7,119 nt of DNA, from NCBI GenBank assembly GCA_001783255.1, contig MFRB01000110.1, positions 1,444 through 8,562 on the forward strand, in the 5' to 3' direction. This stretch comes from Candidatus Magasanikbacteria bacterium RIFOXYD12_FULL_33_17. Lineage in GTDB: Bacteria; Patescibacteriota; Patescibacteriia; Magasanikbacterales; UBA922. The position numbers and the translations under genes are program-made. Below the pieces are notes generated by a model. The model was not told the DNA's origin. It did no database searches and saw only the letters and a program-made list of their open reading frames with translations. Shown here piece after piece: positions 1 through 4,644 of the stretch (the stretch's first letter is position 1; each line of letters begins with the position of its first letter).

Positions 1-1392
1 GTCTAAATCTTTGGTTTTTTCGTTGTAGCACTCTATTAGATGTGCTTTGAAATCTTCCAATTTTTCTTTGCTCGCAAGAGTGAATCCGCAAGCCATCGGG
101 TGTCCACCATATTTTAGAAATAGATCTGGTTTTGCTTGAAAAGTCTCAATGATATTGAATCCTTCAATACTTCGGCCTGAGCCCATTATTTCTGTCTCAC
201 TTTCTGACATGACTAGAGTTGGTTTGTAGTATTGTTGGACGATTCTACCGGCAATAAGTCCGACTAAGCCACCTGGCCAATCTTTGCCTACAACAAAAAG
301 TACAGGTTTGTCTTTTTGGTCTTTTTCTACCTGTTCAATTGCTTTTTTTAGTAATTCTTCGGTAATTTCTCTACGTTCTTTGTTGTTTTGATCAAGTTCA
401 AAAGCTAAATCCACGGCGTCAGTAGCTCTATCGGTCATCATAAGATTGTAGGCAACATTGGCATGTTTTATTCTGCCAGCAGCATTTATTCTTGGAGCAA
501 TTTGAAAACCAATAGTGTAGGCATCAAGATTTTTTTTCATACTGCCATCTTGTTCTATGATGCGAGCTTCCATCAAAAGTTTTTGCATGCCGATTCTTTT
601 GGTTTTGTTCAAAACGAGTAATCCATATTTGGTCAAAGTACGAGATTCTCCAATAAGTGGTACCATGTCAGCCACGCTAGAAACAGCTACCATATCTAGT
701 AACCATTTTTCGTGAGCTTCATGTTTTTCGCCATTAGCTAGTAATTCATGTTTTTCTTTGTGTTTGATAAGCAAGGCTTGCATTAGTTTGAAAGCCACAC
801 CACCACCAGACAAATTTTTGTCAGGATAAGTTTCTGTAGAAATCTTCGGATGAATTATGGCAAAAGCTTTTGGTAGTTGTGGAGGAATAGTGTGATGATC
901 AGTAATAATCACATCCACCTTTTGTTCGTTGGCAAAGTCAACTTCTTTGGTATTACTAATTCCACAATCACAAGTGATGATAAGTTTGGCACCTTCATCT
1001 TTCAATTCTTTTATCGCACGATTGTTTAGTCCGTAACCATCAGTTTCACGATGGGGGAGGAAAGCGTCAACATTATCATAGCCCATGGCTTGAATAGTAG
1101 AAACAAGAATAACAGAAGCTGAAACTCCATCAGCATCGTAATCACCATAGACAATTATTTTTTCGTTTTTGTCTATTGCTTTCATTATTCTTTTGACAGT
1201 TTTTTTCATGTCCTTGAAAAGATAAGGATCATGAATATCTTGACTGTAATCTGGATTCAAAAATTCGTCTATATCTTTTTGAGTACGCATGTTTCTGTGG
1301 TACAACAAAGAAGTTACGACTTTTGGTAATTCGGGAAATTCTTCAAAAAAAGATTGAGGAGGGGATTCGAGTATTTTCCAGACTTTTTGCAT
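1..1392 (-). CDS. recJ: Single-stranded-DNA-specific exonuclease RecJ, 3'-truncated by the window edge
   Basis: RecJ degrades single-stranded DNA 5'->3' in recombinational and mismatch repair, using divalent metal ions. My reverse-strand translation gives 464 codons from ATG at 1392 to base 1 with no stop, so the C-terminus (RecJ is usually about 550-580 aa) lies outside the window. DHH-domain motifs are intact: YGDYDADG with D84, D86 and D88; TCDCGIS around D142; TDHH at 164-167; and the family motif PRINAAGR at 300-307. The DHHA1 part shows GSGRS at 404-408 and GGHPMACGF from 429. These metal- and substrate-binding signatures make the identification very secure. No Shine-Dalgarno precedes the ATG. 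The start codon lies inside a 12-bp sequence repeated 111 bp upstream. The gene follows the 33-codon ORF and the broken 2H gene on the same strand, but the repeat-filled spacer gives no clear evidence of a shared transcript. Confidence 0.96.
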   Translation of the reverse strand, partial: MQKVWKILESPPQSFFEEFPELPKVVTSLLYHRNMRTQKDIDEFLNPDYSQDIHDPYLFKDMKKTVKRIMKAIDKNEKIIVYGDYDADGVSASVILVSTIQAMGYDNVDAFLPHRETDGYGLNNRAIKELKDEGAKLIITCDCGISNTKEVDFANEQKVDVIITDHHTIPPQLPKAFAIIHPKISTETYPDKNLSGGGVAFKLMQALLIKHKEKHELLANGEKHEAHEKWLLDMVAVSSVADMVPLIGESRTLTKYGLLVLNKTKRIGMQKLLMEARIIEQDGSMKKNLDAYTIGFQIAPRINAAGRIKHANVAYNLMMTDRATDAVDLAFELDQNNKERREITEELLKKAIEQVEKDQKDKPVLFVVGKDWPGGLVGLIAGRIVQQYYKPTLVMSESETEIMGSGRSIEGFNIIETFQAKPDLFLKYGGHPMACGFTLASKEKLEDFKAHLIECYNEKTKDLD

Positions 1393-1511
1393 AGTTCACA
1401 ATAATCCCGAAGTCGGCGAAGCATGACGAGGGATCTTTCCTAAAATTTAATGTGTTTATTTAATAAATAGTTAATTGATTCTGAAAGACTTTTTTAAATG
1501 CATAGTTCACA
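1389..1511. repeat. 12-bp direct repeat at and upstream of the recJ start
   Basis: GCATAGTTCACA occurs exactly at 1389-1400 and again at 1500-1511, 111 bp apart. On the minus strand each copy contains an ATG: the 1392 one starts recJ, and the 1502 one opens only a 10-codon ORF ending in TAA. The similarity extends loosely past the repeat, with AAAAAGTCT after the near copy and a longer A run then AAAGTCT after the far one. The far copy therefore looks like a duplicated recJ start region. The 99 bp between the repeats hold one GATCCC element and otherwise featureless AT-rich DNA. The arrangement could be a local duplication or a target-site duplication around an inserted element. Confidence 0.6.
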
Positions 1512-1555
1512 GGATCTACAGATCCCCCCCCCCTCGTTCCTCGGGTTCGGGATTT
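1403..1555. repeat. Inverted pair of GATCCC...TTCGGGATT intergenic elements
   Basis: The minus strand of 1403-1435 and the plus strand of 1521-1555 read as two versions of one element. Both begin GATCCC, contain a CTCGT core, and end TTCGGGATT. The pair could form a long-range stem (CCCGAA at 1406-1411 with TTCGGG at 1546-1551). Each copy can also pair its own ATCCC and GGGAT ends. The right copy carries a run of ten C at 1524-1533 and is preceded by the perfect inverted repeat GGATCT-AC-AGATCC at 1512-1525. Nothing in 1436-1499 looks coding. The function is unknown; this is a dispersed palindromic intergenic repeat type by appearance only. Confidence 0.5.
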
Positions 1556-1560
1556 TTTTA

Positions 1561-1662
1561 CTAAAAAGTACCAAAAATTGGCATGATAGTGAAAAACAAC
1601 ATCGCGATAACAGCAATGATAGAGATTATAGTCCAGAGGACTTTCATTTTTTTTCCGTACAT
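1561..1662 (-). CDS. Predicted 33-residue single-helix membrane peptide
   Basis: I do not recognise a family. The ORF runs from ATG at 1662 to TAG at 1561-1563. It begins with the basic stretch MYGKKMK, continues with one uninterrupted hydrophobic segment (about residues 8-28, rich in I, V, L, F and A with a central M), and ends MPIFGTF. A positively charged N-terminus before one transmembrane helix suggests N-in insertion, with almost nothing exposed outside. A second in-frame ATG at 1647 would give a 28-residue form starting MKVLW and is preceded by GGA plus an A run; I cannot decide between them. It sits between the broken 2H gene and recJ on the same strand. Random AT-rich DNA can yield short hydrophobic ORFs, so conservation across relatives is the key test. 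Confidence 0.5.
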   Translation of the reverse strand: MYGKKMKVLWTIISIIAVIAMLFFTIMPIFGTF

Positions 1663-1670
1663 AGGTTATA

Positions 1671-1715
1671 AAGGCTTGAAATGCCTAAAAAGCTAGAAAG
1701 GCTTGAGAGGCTTTA
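1671..1715. repeat. Five degenerate 9-bp tandem units
   Basis: The spacer next to the 2H gene's 3' end divides into five 9-bp units: AAGGCTTGA, AATGCCTAA, AAAGCTAGA, AAGGCTTGA and GAGGCTTTA. The G-C step falls at 1674, 1683, 1692, 1701 and 1710, exactly nine bases apart. Units one and four are identical. The block lies wholly outside genes, between the 2H gene's original stop at 1720 and the 33-codon ORF. Confidence 0.6.
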
Positions 1716-1719
1716 TTAA

Positions 1720-2353
1720 TTATTTATTTGACCAAAGAATTTTTCTACAAGTATTATAACGACCAAGATGACAGATTGCAATTTGGTTGGTTACAAAATT
1801 ATTTGGTAAGTCATTTTTTGAAATATTCTGTGGGTTACCAATTGTAATATGTGGTTGGTATTTTTCAAAACTATGATTAGTAGGGAAGTGGGTTACCAAT
1901 TGTAATATGTGGTTGGTATTTTTCAAAACTATGATTAGTAGGGAAGTTGTTTACCCATGGATAACAATCGTTTGTAATTATTTCATTTCTTTCAATTAAA
2001 AAATTTTCGTTTTTGGCATCATGGGTTAAGAAATTATCACATTCTTGAACAGTATTTTCATGTAATTTTTGTAGCGTTTCTGTATTTTTTAGAGAAATCC
2101 AATTATCGCCGGTTTTTTCTATTTCTATTGTGACTTTATCAAAATTTTTTAAAATTTCTTTTAATTTTTCTATTAGTTCTGATAATTTTTCTTCTTCAAT
2201 TACACCCATGAGCAAACTAATATGTGGTAAAAAATCTTTTTTGTCTAACTTCACAACTGCTTTATTATCCAAAAAAGCTTGATTATTGAGTTTTATACTC
2301 AAATCCATAATATTTTCTGGTGGTAACAATACTATGTCAATAGCTTTTTTCAT
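1720..2353 (-). pseudogene. LigT/2'-5' RNA ligase-like 2H phosphoesterase, frameshifted by a 58-bp duplication
   Basis: Members of the 2H phosphoesterase superfamily act on 2'-5' or 2',3'-cyclic phosphate RNA ends. The frame starting at ATG 2353 gives 158 aa with both HxS/T catalytic motifs: PHISLL (H44, S46) and PHITIG (H149, T151). After TIGNP it reads LPY and stops at 1877-1879. A 58-bp tandem duplication begins exactly there and shifts the frame. Removing one copy joins TIGNP to 36 further residues (QNISKNDLPNN...HLGRY...ILWSNK) ending at TAA 1720-1722. That yields a 191-aa protein of normal family length with the usual C-terminal hLGRY-type strand. As sequenced, the last strands of the fold are lost, although both active-site motifs remain, so the 158-aa product might still be made. 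The start is 37 bp past the lepA stop, without a Shine-Dalgarno, suggesting co-transcription with lepA. An assembly error is possible. Confidence 0.85.
1830..1945. repeat. 58-bp perfect tandem duplication inside the 2H gene
   Basis: Bases 1830-1887 and 1888-1945 are identical by eye, and the match continues two bases (1888-1889 equals 1946-1947). The two bases suggest slippage or a microhomology junction. The unit encodes the segment NFPTNHSFEKYQPHITIGNP, which carries the second catalytic motif, so the motif now appears twice in different frames. Since 58 is not divisible by 3, the copy shifts the frame. The identity of the copies implies a very recent event or an assembly artefact. Confidence 0.93.
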
Positions 2354-2390
2354 ATAAATAATTAGTTGAATTCGTACATCCGTATGTAAT

Positions 2391-4181
2391 TTACCTCTTC
2401 AGTACAGCAAGATACGCTTCCGTCGGAATAGTCACTTTTCCTTTACCCATACTCATCATTTTCTTTTTACCTTTCTTTTGTTTTTCTAATAATTTTCTTT
2501 TACGAGTAACATCTCCACCGTATAACTTAGCTGTAACATCCTTACGAAGAGCTGAGATTCTTTCACCGGCAATAATTTTGCCACCAATAGTAGCTTGAAT
2601 TTTGATGACGAATTGTTGTTTTGGCAAAGTGTCTTTGAGTGAATTTACAATTTTTTTACCAATTTTGAAGGCTTCATCATCCCAAACTAAAGTAGAAAGA
2701 GCTTCTACTGGTTCATCGGCTATCAATATGTCTAATTTTACTACTTTTGTTTTTCTGTAATCTTTGAATTCATAATTGAGAGATGCATAGCCACTGGTTA
2801 CAGTTTTTAGTTTATCATAAAAATCTGTGATAAGTGAAGCCAAAGGTATTTCATAATGAAGCATAGCACGCTGATCGCGACCGGTACTAAGATATTCTGT
2901 ATTGGAATAAATACCTTTGCGTTCAGCCACTAGTCCCATGACGTTACCAATAAAATCTTCTGGTGTAATAATGTCTACGTTCATCCAAGGTTCTTCAATA
3001 TGTTCAATTTGTTGAACTTCTGGTAAGTCTTGAGGACTTTTGACAATGATATCGTCGCCTTTAGTTTTGAAAACATGATAGGCTACACTTGGTACTGTTG
3101 CAATAATGTTTATTCCAAATTCACGCCAGATTCTTTCTTGAAAAATTTCTAGATGTAACATACCTAAGAAACCACAACGAAAACCAAAGCCCAGCGCTTG
3201 TGAATGTTCTGGTTCGTAAAAAAGAGAGGAATCGCTTAATTTCAATTTATCTACAGCTTCACGCAAAGAATTGTAGTCATCACCTTCTTGGGGAAAAATA
3301 CCAGCAAAGACCATTGGTTTGACTTCTTTGTAGCCAGGTAGTTGTTCTGGTGCTGGATTTTTTTCGAGAGTAATTGTATCACCAACACGGACATTGCCCA
3401 GTTCTTTGAGTCCTGACACCACAAAACCAATTTGTCCATTTTCTAAAAGGGGATCGGAATTCATATTTGGGGAATAATGACCTAGGTCAAGAATTTCGGC
3501 GTGTTTTTCAGTACCCATGAAAACAATCTTGTCACCTTTTTTTAGTTCACCTTCTTTGACACGGATAGAAGCAACTACTCCACGATAGTCATCATAAAAA
3601 GAATCAAAAATAAGAGCTCTAGTTTGAGCTGTGTTTTCTTGTGGTGGAGAAACACGTTTGATGACTTCTTGTAAAACATTTTCTACACCTTCTCCAGTTT
3701 TGCCGGAACAAGCCAAAATTTCTTCTTTTTTACAACCGAGTAAATGAATAATTTCTTCGCTGACTTTTTCTACATCAGCATTTGGTAAATCTATTTTGTT
3801 GAGAACAGGAATGATTGTAAGATTTTGCTCTATTGCTAGATACAAGTTTCCAATTGTCTGGGCTTGTACACCTTGGGTAGCGTCAACTAATAGAATTGCA
3901 CCTTCGACAGCAGCAAGTGAACGAGAAACTTCATAAGTGAAGTCGACGTGGCCAGGAGTATCTATCAGGTTCAGATTAAATTCTTTGTATTTCATTCTGA
4001 CAGGTTGTAGCTTGATAGTGATGCCACGTTCTTGTTCAATATCCATTTGGTCAAGAAGTTGAGCATGCATTTTACGTTTATCAACGGTGTTGGTAATTTC
4101 CAAAAAACGGTCAGCCAAAGTGGACTTACCGTGATCGATGTGAGCAATTATGCAGAAGTTGCGAGTATTTTTTATTTCCAT
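2391..4181 (-). CDS. lepA: Elongation factor 4 (LepA), ribosome back-translocase GTPase
   Basis: EF4 is a translational GTPase that binds the ribosome and affects elongation or initiation under stress. From ATG 4181 the product is 596 aa, the normal family length (about 600). GTPase motifs in order: G1 AHIDHGKS (13-20), switch ERGITI (51-56), G3 DTPGH (74-78), G4 NKID (128-131) and G5 near 159-163 (SGKTG, where SAKTG is usual). EF-G-like domains follow. The LepA-specific C-terminal domain ends the protein: YGGDVTRKRKLLEKQKKGKK (554-573), then PTEAYLAVLKR. An in-frame GTG at 4202 would add seven residues (MLKYVFL), but family members begin as here with a short lead into RNFxIIAHIDHGKS, so I chose 4181. 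There is no Shine-Dalgarno. A promoter-like pair lies at 4263-4291 on this strand. The gene is complete, with no internal anomaly. Confidence 0.97.
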   Translation of the reverse strand: MEIKNTRNFCIIAHIDHGKSTLADRFLEITNTVDKRKMHAQLLDQMDIEQERGITIKLQPVRMKYKEFNLNLIDTPGHVDFTYEVSRSLAAVEGAILLVDATQGVQAQTIGNLYLAIEQNLTIIPVLNKIDLPNADVEKVSEEIIHLLGCKKEEILACSGKTGEGVENVLQEVIKRVSPPQENTAQTRALIFDSFYDDYRGVVASIRVKEGELKKGDKIVFMGTEKHAEILDLGHYSPNMNSDPLLENGQIGFVVSGLKELGNVRVGDTITLEKNPAPEQLPGYKEVKPMVFAGIFPQEGDDYNSLREAVDKLKLSDSSLFYEPEHSQALGFGFRCGFLGMLHLEIFQERIWREFGINIIATVPSVAYHVFKTKGDDIIVKSPQDLPEVQQIEHIEEPWMNVDIITPEDFIGNVMGLVAERKGIYSNTEYLSTGRDQRAMLHYEIPLASLITDFYDKLKTVTSGYASLNYEFKDYRKTKVVKLDILIADEPVEALSTLVWDDEAFKIGKKIVNSLKDTLPKQQFVIKIQATIGGKIIAGERISALRKDVTAKLYGGDVTRKRKLLEKQKKGKKKMMSMGKGKVTIPTEAYLAVLKR

Positions 4182-4186
4182 AAGGA

Positions 4187-4216
4187 ACACGTATTTTAAC
4201 ACGAATTTACACGAAT
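4187..4216. repeat. Three ACACG words upstream of lepA
   Basis: ACACG occurs at 4187-4191, 4199-4203 and 4209-4213, spaced 12 and 10 bp. The last two extend to ACACGAAT (4199-4206 and 4209-4216). On the lepA strand this reads as three CGTGT words just before and across the start-codon-proximal leader. It is weaker than the other spacer arrays but similar in style. Confidence 0.35.
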
Positions 4217-4262
4217 GTGACTATGTGAGAAAGTGTCTTTTATATTTAAAATTTATTGTTCT

Positions 4263-4291
4263 ATATTAGCAGTTTTTTTGTCTTTTGGCAA
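4263..4291 (-). promoter_or_regulatory. Putative lepA promoter
   Basis: On the minus strand TTGCCA (4286-4291) is followed after 17 bp by TGC-TAATAT (-10 at 4263-4268). The -35 matches the sigma-70 consensus at five of six bases and the -10 at four of six, with an extended TGn. It would start transcription roughly 70-75 bp upstream of the lepA ATG at 4181. AT-rich DNA yields such matches by chance, so confidence is moderate. Confidence 0.45.
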
Positions 4292-4294
4292 TGC

Positions 4295-4323
4295 TTGACA
4301 AAAAGATTATTTTAAATCAATAT
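4295..4323 (+). promoter_or_regulatory. Putative promoter of the GC-rich plus-strand unit
   Basis: A perfect TTGACA lies at 4295-4300. The -10 is less clear: CAATAT at 4318-4323 (17-bp spacing), AATATA (18 bp), or TATATC at 4321-4326 (20 bp). Transcription would begin near 4330, just before the ribosome-binding site. The -35 box is only three bases from the oppositely directed lepA -35 box, so the two promoters would be divergent and back to back. Confidence 0.5.
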
Positions 4324-4332
4324 ATCCTTTGT

Positions 4333-4340
4333 AAGGAGGT
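4333..4340 (+). promoter_or_regulatory. Perfect Shine-Dalgarno AAGGAGGT
   Basis: AAGGAGGT ends three bases before ATG 4344, and the AGGAGG core is four bases from it. This is short but workable spacing. It is the only strong ribosome-binding site before any gene in the window: recJ, the 2H gene, lepA and murJ all lack one. It is the main support for translation of the 50-codon ORF. The same eight bases recur inside the ORF at 4476-4483. Confidence 0.7.
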
Positions 4341-4343
4341 TCT

Positions 4344-4496
4344 ATGTCAGAGTATTCTTCTTGCGGGACTGCCCCACAGGGGGAGTATATGAAGACGATG
4401 GCGGAAGCCATCGTCAAGCGTGATACTCCATTGAGACGATTGGCGGAGGCCCTCAGAGAGGGCAAGCTGATCGTCAAGGAGGTGACGCCACGCTAA
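4344..4496 (+). CDS. Small GC-rich ORF, 50 residues, unknown function
   Basis: I do not recognise the product. The ORF runs from ATG 4344 to TAA 4494-4496 and encodes a basic, soluble-looking 50-aa protein. It starts MSEYSSCGTAPQGEYMKTMA, has a probably helical middle (RRLAEALREGK), and ends IVKEVTPR. There is one cysteine (C7) and no signal or membrane segment. Hand count gives about 56% G+C and about 67% G+C at third positions, far above the AT-rich neighbours. Translation is supported by the Shine-Dalgarno and the promoter-like box upstream. Against it, the same bases form several near-perfect stem-loops, and an internal nucleotide repeat carries a one-base indel that preserves pairing rather than frame. 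The unit may therefore be an RNA gene, a structured mRNA, or both. It is convergent with murJ and divergent from lepA. Composition hints at foreign origin or strong RNA constraint. Confidence 0.55.
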   Translation: MSEYSSCGTAPQGEYMKTMAEAIVKRDTPLRRLAEALREGKLIVKEVTPR

Positions 4497-4538
4497 GGGG
4501 AGACTAGGGACGACGCGCGCATTACGCGTTGTCGTCCC
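4372..4538 (+). other. Chain of strong stem-loops: candidate structured RNA
   Basis: Four structures can be drawn. (1) CCCC-ACA-GGGG at 4372-4382. (2) GGAGTAT (4382-4388) with ATACTCC (4423-4429), enclosing the perfect 9-bp hairpin GACGATGGC (4394-4402), GGAA tetraloop, GCCATCGTC (4407-4415). Structures 1 and 2 share G4382. (3) GACGAT (4435-4440) with ATCGTC (4470-4475), then TGGC/GCTG with wobbles, then an apical GCCCTC-AGA-GAGGGC (4449-4463). (4) GGGACGAC (4507-4514) with GTCGTCCC (4531-4538), with an inner CGCG/CGCG around CATTA. The GGAA tetraloop is of GNRA type. Structures 2 to 4 all contain GACGA paired with TCGTC. The first three overlap the 50-codon ORF; the fourth follows its stop. 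No known RNA family is recognised; I considered SRP, 6S and tmRNA and saw no match. Confidence 0.5.
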
Positions 4539-4540
4539 AT

Positions 4541-4575
4541 ACTTAAAAAACACGAGAAAATCGTGTTTTTTAAGT
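4541..4575. terminator. Bidirectional intrinsic terminator between the GC-rich unit and murJ
   Basis: A perfect 15-bp inverted repeat (4541-4555 and 4561-4575) with loop GAAAA has a CACGA/TCGTG core. An A run precedes the core and a T run follows it on either strand. It can end the plus-strand unit and also minus-strand murJ, whose stop is at 4645. The GGGACGAC/GTCGTCCC hairpin lies directly next to it. Confidence 0.88.
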
Positions 4576-4590
4576 GCCAAAATTTTAAAA

Positions 4591-4638
4591 TGTGTTCAGG
4601 TGTTCGGGTGATTAGGTGATAATGTGTCAAAGTGATTG
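4591..4638. repeat. Six degenerate 8-bp tandem units with a fixed GTG
   Basis: GTG occurs at 4592, 4600, 4608, 4616, 4624 and 4632, exactly eight bases apart, in units such as GGTGTTCG, GGTGATTA and AGTGATTG. The block fills the spacer between the terminator and the murJ stop codon. It contains no gene. Confidence 0.6.
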
Positions 4639-4644
4639 ATTGAA

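Noticed and set aside
1425..1502. Short minus-strand ATG ORFs upstream of recJ (from 1502, and from within the GATCCC element)
   Set aside because: The first has only ten codons and the second overlaps recJ in another frame; neither has coding character.
1720..1926. A separate 68-residue gene starting within the duplicated segment
   Set aside because: It is the displaced C-terminus of the 2H gene; its first residues come from reading the duplicated DNA in another frame.
4182..4202. GTG start at 4202 extending LepA by seven residues
   Set aside because: The extra MLKYVFL is not part of the family's usual N-terminus and overlaps the ACACG repeat words; ATG 4181 gives the normal length.
4330..4575. 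Known RNA genes (tRNA, SRP RNA, 6S, tmRNA) in the GC-rich unit
   Set aside because: No cloverleaf, no SRP core, no tmRNA tag or tRNA-like ends, and no large central bubble were seen, despite the GGAA tetraloop.
4347..4580. Minus-strand 77-codon ORF opposite the small GC-rich unit
   Set aside because: It runs through the terminator and hairpins, has no ribosome-binding site or recognisable motif, and is explained by the low stop-codon density of GC-rich DNA.
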